DNA of 64,000 nucleotides from JBEIFW01 sp046081125 (GTDB lineage Bacteria > Actinomycetota > Acidimicrobiia > Acidimicrobiales > Ilumatobacteraceae), in contig JBJTVH010000132.1 in assembly GCA_046081125.1 (NCBI GenBank), positions 1 to 64,000 on the forward strand. The letters are read 5' to 3'. This document shows, piece by piece, positions 42,627-51,215 of the stretch. The notes under the pieces are model-generated. The model saw nothing but the letters and a program-made list of their open reading frames with translations. It did no database searches and was not told the DNA's origin. The position numbers and the translations under genes were made by a program. Position 1 is the stretch's first letter. Each line of letters begins with the position of its first letter.

Positions 42627-43249
42627 GCGAGCCGGTCACCGCCGACGGTCCCGGCGAGCTCGTCGCCCGCGAGCGCCTCGGCGCGGCGTTGCGGTCCCTC
42701 GGCCATGCGGTGGTCGGCCGCTACAACGCGGCCGCCGTGCTCGACGAGGTCGCCGCCCAGCTCGAGGGGGCGCTCGAGCGGCTCGAGCGCGGCGAGCCGC
42801 GTCGGCGCGATCCGGAATCGTTCGGCAACCAGTTCGTGGGCGACGCCCCTGCCGACGGTCCGCTGCCGCCGTCGATGCCCGACCGCCCATTCTCGGGCAA
42901 GGCAAGCCCATGGAGCGTCGACATGGCGGTTCGGCGAGAGGGCGACGTCGTCGTGACCGACGTGACCCTCGGCCCCGCCCACGAGGGCGCACCAGGCCGC
43001 AGCCACGGCGGTGTCGTGTCGGGCACCTTCGACGATCTCATGGGGTTCGTGCTGCAACTCGAGCGGCTTCGGGCGTTCACCGGCGAGCTCACCGTCCGCT
43101 ACCTCGCCGGCATGCCGATCGGCGAACCCGTGCGGTTCCGGTCCTGGCTGCGCGAGCGTTCCGGCCGCAAGCTCTACATCGATGCCGACGCCACCGCCGG
43201 GGGCACGATCGTTGCGACCGCAACGGCCGTGTTCATCGCCGTCGACTGA
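42623..43249 (+). CDS. PaaI-like hotdog-fold thioesterase
   Basis: A 208-residue protein whose C-terminal ~130 residues form a hotdog domain. GPAHEGAPGRSHGGVVSGTFDDLMGFVL carries the HGG motif (near residue 129-131) and Asp typical of PaaI-type acyl-CoA thioesterases, followed by ELTVRYLAGMPIGEPV. The N-terminal ~75 residues are helical and not part of the domain. It starts at ATG 42623 in a 4-nt overlap with the MDMPI-like gene. The acyl substrate is unknown. Confidence 0.85.
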   Translation: MSEPVTADGPGELVARERLGAALRSLGHAVVGRYNAAAVLDEVAAQLEGALERLERGEPRRRDPESFGNQFVGDAPADGPLPPSMPDRPFSGKASPWSVDMAVRREGDVVVTDVTLGPAHEGAPGRSHGGVVSGTFDDLMGFVLQLERLRAFTGELTVRYLAGMPIGEPVRFRSWLRERSGRKLYIDADATAGGTIVATATAVFIAVD

Positions 43250-43258
43250 ACGCCCCGG

Positions 43259-43264
43259 TACGGT
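43259..43264 (+). promoter_or_regulatory. -10-like hexamer TACGGT before the PPOX gene
   Basis: TACGGT ends 6 nt before the ATG at 43271. Confidence 0.45.
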
Positions 43265-43270
43265 GCCGCG

Positions 43271-43675
43271 ATGCTGACCGACGAACAGCGACGGTTCCTC
43301 GCCGAGCACCGCTGGTGCCTGCTCACGACGGTGCGCCGAGACGGCCGCCCCCAGGTGTCGATGCTGGCGTACGCGCTCGGCGACGACGGCACGATCCTGC
43401 TGTCAGCGCGCGCTGCGTCGGCGAAGGTTCGCAATGCCCGCCGCCGCGCCGACGTGGTCGTCACCATCGCCGACGACCGGCGGTTCCTGGCCCTCGACGG
43501 CAGCGTCGAGGTCGTCGCCGACGACCCCCGGCGCGCCGTGCTCACCCGGGCGGTCCAGGATTCGCTGCTGCCCGCCGACGCCGCGGTGCTGCAGCGCGAG
43601 TTCGACGCCGGCCTCGACGTCACGGGCCGGGTCGTGCTGGTGATCTCGCCGCGCTCAGCCGTAGGCCGCGTCTAG
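43271..43675 (+). CDS. PPOX class flavin/F420-binding oxidoreductase
   Basis: A 134-residue split-barrel protein of the pyridoxamine-5'-phosphate-oxidase-like group. HRWCLLTTVRRDGRPQVSML is the typical first hairpin, and ADVVVTIADDRRFLALDGSVEV the central strands. Actinobacterial relatives often bind F420 (FDOR-B type), but FMN or heme are possible. The last 21 nt overlap the convergent surE gene. It is transcribed alone from a leaderless-type start. Confidence 0.83.
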   Translation: MLTDEQRRFLAEHRWCLLTTVRRDGRPQVSMLAYALGDDGTILLSARAASAKVRNARRRADVVVTIADDRRFLALDGSVEVVADDPRRAVLTRAVQDSLLPADAAVLQREFDAGLDVTGRVVLVISPRSAVGRV

Positions 43676-44476
43676 CGCTGCGAACACGGGGCCCGTTGCG
43701 GCCGGGTGGTCGGCCACCACCTTCGACAGGAACGTGATCGACACCTCGTCGGCCTCGACGGAACCACCGTCGGTCTCGATCGGCAGCTCCACCGCGTCAC
43801 CCCAGTGCATCCGCACGTAGAACGCGCCCTCGTGGCCCTCCTTGGGCTCGAGGTCGGCCCGCACGAGCGCACGCGGCGGCAACATGCCAACCGACGTCGA
43901 CCGCCAGCCCTTGATCCGGTCCGGGGCGACGTTCGGGACGTTCAGGTTGACCACCACCGGATCGGCCGGCAGGTCGGCGACGAGCGCGGCGACGACGACC
44001 TCGGCCACCTCGGCGGCGGTCTCCCATTGTTGGCCGATCAGCATCTCGTCCCAGCCCTGACCCTCGACGCCGAACCCGGTGACCGACTGGCTGACCGCAA
44101 CGCCGCTCACCCCGCCGTTGCGGGCGGTGACCGCGGCGCCGATGGTGCCCGAGTGGTACACCGAGCGCCCGACGTTGGCGCCCGGGTTGATCCCCGACAC
44201 GACGAGGTCGAACGGGCCCCCGAACACGCCGAGCCGGGAGAACATCACGCACAGGGCCGGCGGGCCGTTCACGGCCCAGGACTCCTCGATCCCCTCCACG
44301 TGAGCGCGACGGATCTCGGGCTGGATGAGATGGATCGCCCCGAACGCCGCGCTCGCGCCGGAGTACTCGCCGTCGGGAGCGACGACGACGACCTCGCCGA
44401 ACCGGCGCATCCGGCGGGCCAGCACGTGGAGGCCGATCGAGTCGATGCCGTCGTCGTTGGTGAGCAGCAGGCGCAT
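43655..44476 (-). CDS. surE: 5'/3'-nucleotidase SurE
   Basis: A 273-residue SurE phosphatase acting on nucleoside monophosphates and short polyphosphates. It begins with the metal-binding LLLTNDDG (D8/D9). The conserved Ser lies in DGEYSGASAAF, the Asn in AVNGPPALC, and VVSGINPGANVGRSVYHSGT is the second active-site segment. The ATG at 44476 directly precedes the TNDDG motif, so the start is secure. It is divergent from the glycerophosphodiesterase gene. CAGACT lies 6 nt before the start, a possible variant of the leaderless -10 element. Confidence 0.94.
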   Translation of the reverse strand: MRLLLTNDDGIDSIGLHVLARRMRRFGEVVVVAPDGEYSGASAAFGAIHLIQPEIRRAHVEGIEESWAVNGPPALCVMFSRLGVFGGPFDLVVSGINPGANVGRSVYHSGTIGAAVTARNGGVSGVAVSQSVTGFGVEGQGWDEMLIGQQWETAAEVAEVVVAALVADLPADPVVVNLNVPNVAPDRIKGWRSTSVGMLPPRALVRADLEPKEGHEGAFYVRMHWGDAVELPIETDGGSVEADEVSITFLSKVVADHPAATGPVFAALDAAYG

Positions 44477-44552
44477 GGCCCCAGTCTGACCGTCCCGGGT
44501 GAACGGCACCTGAACGCCCGATGGTCGGCTGCGCCCGGGCCAGACTGGCGGC

Positions 44553-45320
44553 GTGCCGTCGCACCCGTACCTCGACCACGACGGGCCGATCCCCTTCGCC
44601 CACCGGGGCGGGGCGAGCGAGGCGCCCGAGAACACCCTCCCGGCCTTCGAGTACGCCGTCGGGCTCGGCTACCGCTACCTCGAGACCGATGTGCACGCGA
44701 CCGCCGACGGCCGCCTCGTGGCATTCCACGACGCGTCCCTCGACCGGGTGACGGACCGTCGGGGCCGGATCGCAGAGTTGCCCTGGTCCGAGGTCGCCCG
44801 GGCGATGGTCGACGGCCGGGCTCCGATCCCGCTGCTGACCGACCTGTTCGAAGCATTCCCGGACGCCCGCATCAACATCGATTGCAAGTCCGACGGCGCC
44901 GTCGAGCCGCTGGTGCACGCCGTGCGAGCAGCGGGGACGCTCGATCGAGTCTGCATCGGAGCCTTCTCGGACCGGCGCCTGGCGCGGTTGCGGCGCGAGC
45001 TCGGGCCCGGACTCTGCACGACGATGGGGCCGGGTGAGGTTGCGCGCCTGCGCCTCGGATCGCTGGTTCCCGGCGGCGGCGGCCTCGTGGGTCGGGCCGC
45101 CGCCTGCATCCAGGTGCCGGTGGCGATGGCGGGCATCCCGGTCGTGGACCGCCGCAGCGTGGCGACCGCCGCCCGCCTCGGGCTGCCCATCCATGTCTGG
45201 ACGATCGACGACGCGACCGAGATGCACCGCCTGCTCGACCTCGGCGTCGCCGGCATCATGACCGACCGGCCGGCGTTGCTGCGCAACGTGCTGCGGGCTC
45301 GCGGCCACTGGAGGCCCTGA
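44553..45320 (+). CDS. ugpQ: Glycerophosphodiester phosphodiesterase
   Basis: A 255-residue GDPD-family TIM barrel that would hydrolyse glycerophosphodiesters to glycerol 3-phosphate and an alcohol. FAHRGGASEAPENTL carries the catalytic H17, YLETDVHATADGRLVAFHD carries the metal-binding Glu/Asp and the second His (FHD), and INIDCKSD a further acidic pair. The end reads VWTIDDATEMHRLLDLGVAGIMTDRP, typical for the family. No signal peptide, so it is cytoplasmic. Its stop overlaps the ATG of the gamma-glutamyltransferase by one base. Confidence 0.93.
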   Translation: MPSHPYLDHDGPIPFAHRGGASEAPENTLPAFEYAVGLGYRYLETDVHATADGRLVAFHDASLDRVTDRRGRIAELPWSEVARAMVDGRAPIPLLTDLFEAFPDARINIDCKSDGAVEPLVHAVRAAGTLDRVCIGAFSDRRLARLRRELGPGLCTTMGPGEVARLRLGSLVPGGGGLVGRAAACIQVPVAMAGIPVVDRRSVATAARLGLPIHVWTIDDATEMHRLLDLGVAGIMTDRPALLRNVLRARGHWRP

Positions 45321-46906
45321 TGCCGCTCACCCCGACGACCGTCCACGCCCCCGAGGTCCTCGTCGCGACCGCCGACTCGCTCGCCACACAGGCCGCACTC
45401 GGGGTTCTCGACCGGGGTGGCAATGCGGTGGACGCCGCCATCGCCGCCAACGCAGTCCTTGCGGTCACGTCCCCCCATCTGTGCGGCATGGGCGGCGACC
45501 TGTTCGCGTTGGTCCATGGCGACACCGGCGACCGTTCGGCCCCGGCGTGCCTGACGGCCGTCGGGCGGGCCGGCAGCGGCGCCGCTCCCGACCGCCTGCG
45601 GGCCGAAGGCGCAACGGTGATGCCGCGGCGTCGCGACATCCGCTCGGTGACGGTGCCCGGGTGCGTCGACGGTTGGCTGACGCTCCACGACCGCTACGGC
45701 ACGGTCGCCCTCGACGATCTCTTCGCTCCCGCCGTTCGCTACGCCGAGCGTGGCTTTCCGGCGTCGCCGTTGCTCGTCGGCACGCTCGCACGTCTGCCGC
45801 CGGACGAGCCGGTGGCCGCCGACCTCGCCGGACAGGCCCGTCGTGCCGGCGACCTCGTGCGACGGCCCGGGGTCGCCGCTGCGCTACGTGCCGTCGCCGG
45901 CCAGGGGCGCGACGGCTTCTACGGCGGGGCGTTCGGCGCCGGGTTGCTCGCGCTCGGTCGCAGCGAGTTCGCCCCCGCAGACCTCGACGAGTCGCTGGCG
46001 GCCTGGACCGAGCCGGCACGGCTGGACGCCTGGGGATCGACGCTGTGGACCCCGCCACCCCCGTCGCAGGGGTATCTCACGCTCGCCGCAGCCTGGATCG
46101 CGCAGGGGCTCCCCCTCCCCGAGGATCCCGACCACCCGGCGTGGCCCCACCTGCTCGTCGAGGCCACGACGGCCGCCGCCTACGACCGACCCGACGTCCT
46201 CCACGACGGCGCCGATCCCGCCGCGTTGCTTGCCCTCGACCGGCTGGCGGCTCGCCGAGCGCTCGTCGATCCGGCCCGGGCCGGCACCCGGCCGGCACCG
46301 GCCGGGTCGGGCGACACCACGTACCTGTGTGTCGTCGACGGCGATCGCCTCGGGGTGTCGCTCATCCAGTCGAACGCCGCCGACTTCGGCAGCCACCTGT
46401 TCGAACCCGCCACCGGGATCAACCTCCACAACCGAGGGCTCGGGTTCAACCTCGTCCCCGGGCACCCTGCCGAGTACGGCCCCGGCCGCCGCCCACCCCA
46501 CACCCTGTCCCCCGTCCTGGTCACCGATCCGGCGGGCCGTCTCGGCGCGGTCGCCGGGACGATGGGTGGCGACGCGCAGCCGATGATCCTGCTGCAGGTG
46601 CTCGCCCGATTGCTCCGGCACGGCGAGCCCCCGGGCCGGGCGGTCGGGGCACCCCGCTGGGCACTCGACGGCACGACCGCCGGGTTCGACACCTGGACTG
46701 CGGCCGACGGACCGACCGTGGTGGTGCCCGAGGACGCTCCCGACGGTTGGGCGGACGGGTTGATCGTTCGGCGGCACCGCCTCCGCACGGTCCGGTCGAA
46801 CGACGCGCTGTTCGGCCATGCCCACGCGATCGCAGTGGACGGCCGCGGGGTGCTGGCCGGGGCGAGCGATCACCGCACGGTCGTCGGGGACGCCGCCGGC
46901 CGCTGA
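45320..46906 (+). CDS. ggt: Gamma-glutamyltransferase family (Ntn hydrolase) protein
   Basis: A 528-residue member of the self-processing Ntn-hydrolase family. The N-terminal large subunit includes LDRGGNAVDAAIAANAVLAVTSPHLCGMGGDLF. The processing site and nucleophile are in SGDTTYLCVVD, with T333 as the expected N-terminal Thr of the small subunit. The Gly-Gly oxyanion segment is GTMGGDAQPM. There is no signal peptide, unlike secreted GGTs, so it probably works in the cytoplasm, as do related acylases. Substrates could be gamma-glutamyl amides or other acyl amides. Confidence 0.9.
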   Translation: MPLTPTTVHAPEVLVATADSLATQAALGVLDRGGNAVDAAIAANAVLAVTSPHLCGMGGDLFALVHGDTGDRSAPACLTAVGRAGSGAAPDRLRAEGATVMPRRRDIRSVTVPGCVDGWLTLHDRYGTVALDDLFAPAVRYAERGFPASPLLVGTLARLPPDEPVAADLAGQARRAGDLVRRPGVAAALRAVAGQGRDGFYGGAFGAGLLALGRSEFAPADLDESLAAWTEPARLDAWGSTLWTPPPPSQGYLTLAAAWIAQGLPLPEDPDHPAWPHLLVEATTAAAYDRPDVLHDGADPAALLALDRLAARRALVDPARAGTRPAPAGSGDTTYLCVVDGDRLGVSLIQSNAADFGSHLFEPATGINLHNRGLGFNLVPGHPAEYGPGRRPPHTLSPVLVTDPAGRLGAVAGTMGGDAQPMILLQVLARLLRHGEPPGRAVGAPRWALDGTTAGFDTWTAADGPTVVVPEDAPDGWADGLIVRRHRLRTVRSNDALFGHAHAIAVDGRGVLAGASDHRTVVGDAAGR

Positions 46907-46942
46907 GCGACGACTCGCTCAGGCGCTGGGCGAAGGGTTCGG

Positions 46943-46948
46943 TAGCGT
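46943..46948 (+). promoter_or_regulatory. -10-like hexamer TAGCGT before the cytosine deaminase-like gene
   Basis: TAGCGT ends 8 nt before the ATG at 46957. It marks a likely transcription start for the deaminase and possibly the ABC importer behind it. Confidence 0.45.
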
Positions 46949-46956
46949 CCTCGCCC

Positions 46957-48156
46957 ATGTTGCTCCAGGGTGGTCTGCTCGCCGACGGCCGACAGGTGGA
47001 CGTGCGCATCACCGGCGAGACGATCGCCGAGGTCGCCCCGGGCCTGCAGGCCGGGGCGGGCGAACCGACCGTCGCGTTGAACGGCCGGCTCCTGCTCCCG
47101 GCCGCCTGTGAACCGCATGCGCACCTCGACAAGGCGCTCACCGCCGATCGCGTCGTGAACCGGACCGGCGACCTCATGGGCGCGGTCGAGGCGTGGCGGG
47201 CCTACTGGCCACAGCTGACCGTGGACGACATCGCCGCCCGGGGTGAGCAGGCCGCGAGACGGCTCCTCGCCGCCGGCTGCACGGTGATCCGCACCCACGC
47301 CGACGTCTCGGCCCTCGTCGGGACCGGCGCCGTCGAAGGCCTGGCGCGGGTGCGCGAGCGCCTCCGGGGCTTGGTGGAGATCGAGATCGTGGCGCTGACC
47401 GCACCGGGCCAGGACGACCGGGAGGAGGCGGACAACCAGGCGGCGTTGCGCGATGCGCTCGACGCCGGCGCGGACGTCGTCGGCGGCTGCCCCCACCTGT
47501 CGCCGCATCCGCTGCGTCACCTGCACGCCTGCGCAGAGTTGGCGGCCGAGCGCGGGCGAGCGCTCGACCTGCACACCGACGAGACCCTCGACCCCAAGCA
47601 TCTCGAACTGCGGGACCTCGCAGCATGGGTTCACCGGACGGGATTCGCGCACCCGGTGGCGGCGAGCCACTGCGTCAGCCTCGGCATGCAGGCCCACGAC
47701 GTACAGGACGCCGTCGCCGAGGAGGTCGCAGCAGCCGGGGTCGCCGTGATCACGCTCCCGCAGACCAACCTGTTCCTCCAGGCCCGCGAGCACCGCGTGG
47801 GGCCGCCCCGGGGTCTCACGGCGCTCGGCCCGTTGCTGCGAGCCGGCGTCGTCGTCGGCGCCGGTGCCGACAACCTCCAGGACCCGTTCAACACCGTCGG
47901 GCGCGCCGACCCGTTCGAGACCGCCGCCCTGCTCGTGATGGCCGGGCACCTGCTCCCCGAACAGGCCTACGAGGCGGTCAGCGGCGCCGCACGGCGCGCC
48001 ACGGGCCGCCCTGCGGTCACCATCGAGCCGGGATCCCCGGCCGAACTGCTCGCCGTACCCGCCCCGACGGTGCGAGCGGCGGTCGCCGACGGACCGGCGG
48101 GGCGGATCGTGATCCATCGGGGTCGGGTCGTGGCCGGCGGGGAAACCGATCCTTAA
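46957..48156 (+). CDS. Cytosine deaminase-like amidohydrolase
   Basis: A 399-residue amidohydrolase-fold enzyme resembling CodA. The metal motif is CEPHAHLDKAL with H54/H56. DLHTDE, AASHCVSLG and GADNLQDPFNTVGRADP supply the remaining His/Asp ligands and the substrate pocket. The CodA group deaminates cytosine, isoguanine, creatinine or related heterocycles. The exact substrate here is unknown, but the adjacent importer suggests that the compound is imported. Start ATG at 46957. Confidence 0.88.
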   Translation: MLLQGGLLADGRQVDVRITGETIAEVAPGLQAGAGEPTVALNGRLLLPAACEPHAHLDKALTADRVVNRTGDLMGAVEAWRAYWPQLTVDDIAARGEQAARRLLAAGCTVIRTHADVSALVGTGAVEGLARVRERLRGLVEIEIVALTAPGQDDREEADNQAALRDALDAGADVVGGCPHLSPHPLRHLHACAELAAERGRALDLHTDETLDPKHLELRDLAAWVHRTGFAHPVAASHCVSLGMQAHDVQDAVAEEVAAAGVAVITLPQTNLFLQAREHRVGPPRGLTALGPLLRAGVVVGAGADNLQDPFNTVGRADPFETAALLVMAGHLLPEQAYEAVSGAARRATGRPAVTIEPGSPAELLAVPAPTVRAAVADGPAGRIVIHRGRVVAGGETDP

Positions 48157-48208
48157 CGGATCCGTAGTACGAGCGGGTCGGTCGGATCTTCTACGGTGGG
48201 GGCCGACC

Positions 48209-48988
48209 ATGACCGACCTCACGACCTCCACGCCTGCGGCACGGGCCGGCTCATCGGACGGATCGCTCGTGTTCGACCGGGTGTCGATGACGTTCCCGGA
48301 TGGCACGCACGCCCTCACCAACGTGAGCTTCGGCGTGGGACCCGGCGAGTTCGTCACGGTGGTCGGGCCGTCGGGCTGCGGGAAGAGCACCCTGCTGCGG
48401 ATCGCGTCGGGTCTCACCGAGCACACGGCAGGAACGGTCAGCGTCGACCGCAGCGGCATCGGCTACGTCTTCCAGGACGCCACCCTCCTGCCGTTCCGCA
48501 GCGTGCAACACAACGTGGAACTGCTCGCCGAGTTGCACGGGGTGAGCCCGGCGGAGCGCAAACGGCTTGCCGAGGAGGCGATCGCGCTGGTCGGTCTGCG
48601 CGGCCACGAAAAGCAGTACCCCAAGCAGCTCTCCGGCGGCATGCGGATGCGGTGCTCGCTCGCCCGCTCGCTCGTGCTGAAGCCGTCGGTGTTCCTTTTC
48701 GACGAGCCGTTCGGCGCCCTCGACGAGATCACCCGCGAGCGGCTCAACGACGAGTTGCTGCGCCTGTTCCAGCACGAGGGTTTCTGCTCGCTGTTCATCA
48801 CGCACTCGATCTACGAGGCCGTGTTCTTGTCCACTCGGGTCCTGGTGATGTCGCAGCGTCCCGGTCGGATCATCGGGGACTTCCGCGTGCCGTTCCCCTA
48901 CCCCCGGCCTCACGACCTGCGCTTCGAACCGGCGTTCGCCGAGCTGTCCGGCCAGATCTCCCATGCGTTGCGGGGGGCCCACGAATGA
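48209..48988 (+). CDS. ABC importer ATP-binding protein (NitT/TauT/pyrimidine type)
   Basis: A 259-residue ATPase. Walker A is VGPSGCGKST (about residues 53-62), Q-loop YVFQDATLL, signature LSGGMRMR, Walker B VFLFDEPFGALDE, and H-loop FITHSIYEA. This is the pattern of nitrate/sulfonate/taurine and hydroxymethylpyrimidine-precursor importers. TACGGT lies 11 nt upstream and GGGGG overlaps the ribosome-binding position. The permease gene follows with an ATGA overlap and the binding-protein gene comes next, completing the importer. Confidence 0.93.
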   Translation: MTDLTTSTPAARAGSSDGSLVFDRVSMTFPDGTHALTNVSFGVGPGEFVTVVGPSGCGKSTLLRIASGLTEHTAGTVSVDRSGIGYVFQDATLLPFRSVQHNVELLAELHGVSPAERKRLAEEAIALVGLRGHEKQYPKQLSGGMRMRCSLARSLVLKPSVFLFDEPFGALDEITRERLNDELLRLFQHEGFCSLFITHSIYEAVFLSTRVLVMSQRPGRIIGDFRVPFPYPRPHDLRFEPAFAELSGQISHALRGAHE

Positions 48989-49893
48989 CCGATCTCGCCA
49001 CGCCCGCCAGCCCTGCCAGTCCCAACGGCGAGGCCGCCATCGGCGACGAGGGGGCACCGGCCCCGGCGACCCGCAAGCGGCGGTCGCTGCTCGACGTGAC
49101 GGGTCCGCTGCTCGTGTTCGCGGCGTTCCTCGGTGCGTGGAACCTGCTGTCGTACGGGCTGTTCCCGCTGCTCGGGCTGCCCGACCAGAAACAGTTCCTC
49201 CTGCCACCGCCCCACGAGGTCGTGCGCGAGTCGTTCACGCAGTGGGAGCCCCAGCCGAACCGTGGTCTCGCGCCGTTGTTGTCCAAGCTGTGGATCTCCA
49301 CGCAGCTCGCCTTCGTCGGTCTGGCGATCGCGACGGGGCTCGGCATGGTCATCGGGATCCTGATGTCCCAGGCCCGCTGGATCGAGCGGTCGTCGTGGCC
49401 GTACTTGGTGGCACTCCAGTCGATCCCGATCCTGGCCGTGGCCCCGCTGATCGGCAACGTCGTCAACTTCGACTTCGGCGGGAAGCTCATCGTCACGGTG
49501 GTCATCGCCCTGTTCCCGGTCGTGGCCAACACGCTGTTCGGGATCAAGAGCGTCGATCGCAGCCTCCACGAACTGTTCGACCTGCACGGCACGAGCCGCT
49601 GGACCCGGTTGATCAAGCTCGAGCTCCCGATCGCCGCACCGGCGATCTTCGAGGGCTTCCGGATCTCGGCCGGTCTCGCCGTCATCGGCGCCGTCGTCGG
49701 CGACCTGACGATGGGCGAAGGCGAAGGCGGGATCGGCCAGCTCATCCAGGTGTACCGTCAGCGGCTCCGCAACCCCGAGATGATCGGCGCCATCGTCCTG
49801 GCCGCCTTGCTCGGTCTGGCGTTCTTCTGGGCCTTCGGGTTCCTGAAGCGCCGGGCCGTCGGACACTGGTACGACGCCGAGCGTCCGCGATGA
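48985..49893 (+). CDS. ABC importer permease (NitT/TauT/pyrimidine type)
   Basis: A 302-residue membrane protein with about six segments after a Pro/Ala-rich N-terminus (1-33). The EAA-type loop that contacts the ATPase lies near ELFDLHGTSRWTRLIKLELPIAAPAIF. It overlaps the ATPase gene by 4 nt. The solute-binding protein gene begins 53 nt downstream. With its neighbours it forms a binding-protein-dependent importer. The substrate is probably a nitrogen heterocycle, judging from the adjacent deaminase (inference). Confidence 0.92.
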   Translation: MTDLATPASPASPNGEAAIGDEGAPAPATRKRRSLLDVTGPLLVFAAFLGAWNLLSYGLFPLLGLPDQKQFLLPPPHEVVRESFTQWEPQPNRGLAPLLSKLWISTQLAFVGLAIATGLGMVIGILMSQARWIERSSWPYLVALQSIPILAVAPLIGNVVNFDFGGKLIVTVVIALFPVVANTLFGIKSVDRSLHELFDLHGTSRWTRLIKLELPIAAPAIFEGFRISAGLAVIGAVVGDLTMGEGEGGIGQLIQVYRQRLRNPEMIGAIVLAALLGLAFFWAFGFLKRRAVGHWYDAERPR

Positions 49894-49946
49894 CCCATTC
49901 CCATCAGGTCTCCCTGTCCCCGACCCCAACAAGGAGAATCCCACCC

Positions 49947-51149
49947 ATGCGAACCCGTACCACCGCTGCCGTCGCCGTCGGCCTTGCGAGCGCTCTGTTG
50001 CTCGCCGCCTGCGGCGATGACGACAGCACCTCCGGTGCCACAACCACGAAGGCCGGTGCCACCACCGCCGGTGCGACGACCACTGCCGCCGGCGGCGGCG
50101 GTGCGCTCGACACGGCGCTCAAGGGCGTCTGCCCCGACACGGTCATCATCCAGACCGACTGGAACCCCGAGGCCGAGCACGGAAACGTGTACCAGATGGT
50201 CGGTGACGGCTACACCGTCGACACCGGCAAGAAGACGGTCACCGGCCCGCTGGTGCTCGGCGGCAAGGACACCGGCGTGAAGATCCAGGTCCGCGCCGGC
50301 GGCCCGGCCACCAACTTCCAGGCCGTCTCGGCGGTCATGAAGTCCGACCCGGCGATCCTGCTGGGCTTCATCGCCACCGACGACGCCGTCGCCAACTCCG
50401 TCGAGTTCCCGACCAAGGCCGTGGTCGCCCCGTTCAACCTGAACCCGCAGATCATCATGTGGGATCCGGCGACCTATCCCGAGGTCAAGGCGATCAAGGA
50501 CCTCAAGGCCAAGAACGTGAAGGTGCGGTACTTCAAGAACGCGACCTACATGGACTTCCTGGTGCAGTCGGGCCAGCTCTCGAAAGAGCAGATCGACGGC
50601 TCCTACGACGGCACCCCGGCCAACTTCGTCGCCGACGGCGGCAAGTCGGCCCAGCAGGGCTTCGCTTCGGCCGAGCCGTACTTCTACGAAAAGGAACTGA
50701 AGCAGTGGGCCAAGCCCGTTGCGTTCCAGCTCATCCATGACGCCGGCTGGACCGCCTACGCCCAGTCGCTCGGCACGGATGCCTCCAAGCTGGCGGCGAA
50801 CTCGCCCTGCTTCAAGAAGCTCGTGCCGATCATCCAGCGGGCGGCGGTCGACTACGTGAAGTCGCCCGACAAGACCAACAAGCTCATCCTCGAGCTCGTG
50901 ACGAAGTACAACACCGGCTGGGTGTACACCGAGGGCCAGGCCAAGGCCGGCGTCGAGGCGATGCTCAAGAACAAGCTGGTCGCCAACAGCCCCGACGGCA
51001 CGCTGGGCAGCTTCGACATCGCCCGCGTGACCGACTTCATCGGCAAGGCGAGCCCGCTGCTGAAGGCCGCCGGCTCGAAGGTGAAGGACGGCCTCAAGGC
51101 GGAGGACATCGTCACCAACGAGTTCGTCGACAAGTCGATCAAGCTCTGA
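49947..51149 (+). CDS. ABC importer substrate-binding lipoprotein
   Basis: A 400-residue lipoprotein with a signal peptide MRTRTTAAVAVG, lipobox LLAAC (Cys22) and a Thr/Ala/Gly linker to about residue 54. The remainder resembles NMT1/ThiY-like periplasmic-binding proteins (PDTVIIQTDWNPEAEHG, DPAILLGFIATDDAVAN, DLKAKNVKVRYFKNATYMDF). The coding region uses AAG/AAC/ATC more densely than its neighbours, in keeping with high expression of binding proteins. AAGGAG lies 10 nt before the ATG. A strong hairpin terminates the operon. Confidence 0.92.
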   Translation: MRTRTTAAVAVGLASALLLAACGDDDSTSGATTTKAGATTAGATTTAAGGGGALDTALKGVCPDTVIIQTDWNPEAEHGNVYQMVGDGYTVDTGKKTVTGPLVLGGKDTGVKIQVRAGGPATNFQAVSAVMKSDPAILLGFIATDDAVANSVEFPTKAVVAPFNLNPQIIMWDPATYPEVKAIKDLKAKNVKVRYFKNATYMDFLVQSGQLSKEQIDGSYDGTPANFVADGGKSAQQGFASAEPYFYEKELKQWAKPVAFQLIHDAGWTAYAQSLGTDASKLAANSPCFKKLVPIIQRAAVDYVKSPDKTNKLILELVTKYNTGWVYTEGQAKAGVEAMLKNKLVANSPDGTLGSFDIARVTDFIGKASPLLKAAGSKVKDGLKAEDIVTNEFVDKSIKL

Positions 51150-51165
51150 TCGAACGCTTCCCGAT

Positions 51166-51196
51166 CGGTGCCCGGCCCAACAGGGGCCGGGCACCG
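51166..51196. terminator. Hairpin between convergent genes
   Basis: A perfect 12-bp GC-rich stem (51166-51177 with 51185-51196) encloses a 7-nt loop, 16 nt after the binding-protein stop and 19 nt before the convergent amidase stop. There is no clear T-run, as is common for actinobacterial terminators; being symmetric it could serve both strands. Confidence 0.75.
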
Positions 51197-51215
51197 GCGC
51201 GTCCGGGGACGTGCG

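Noticed and set aside
45320..46906. Secreted glutathione-degrading GGT
   Set aside because: No signal peptide is present. The active-site Thr is kept but localisation and substrate differ from the classical periplasmic enzyme, so glutathione use is not claimed.
51150..51215. Riboswitch or small RNA between the convergent genes
   Set aside because: The only structure is a simple perfect hairpin right after the stop, best explained as a shared terminator.
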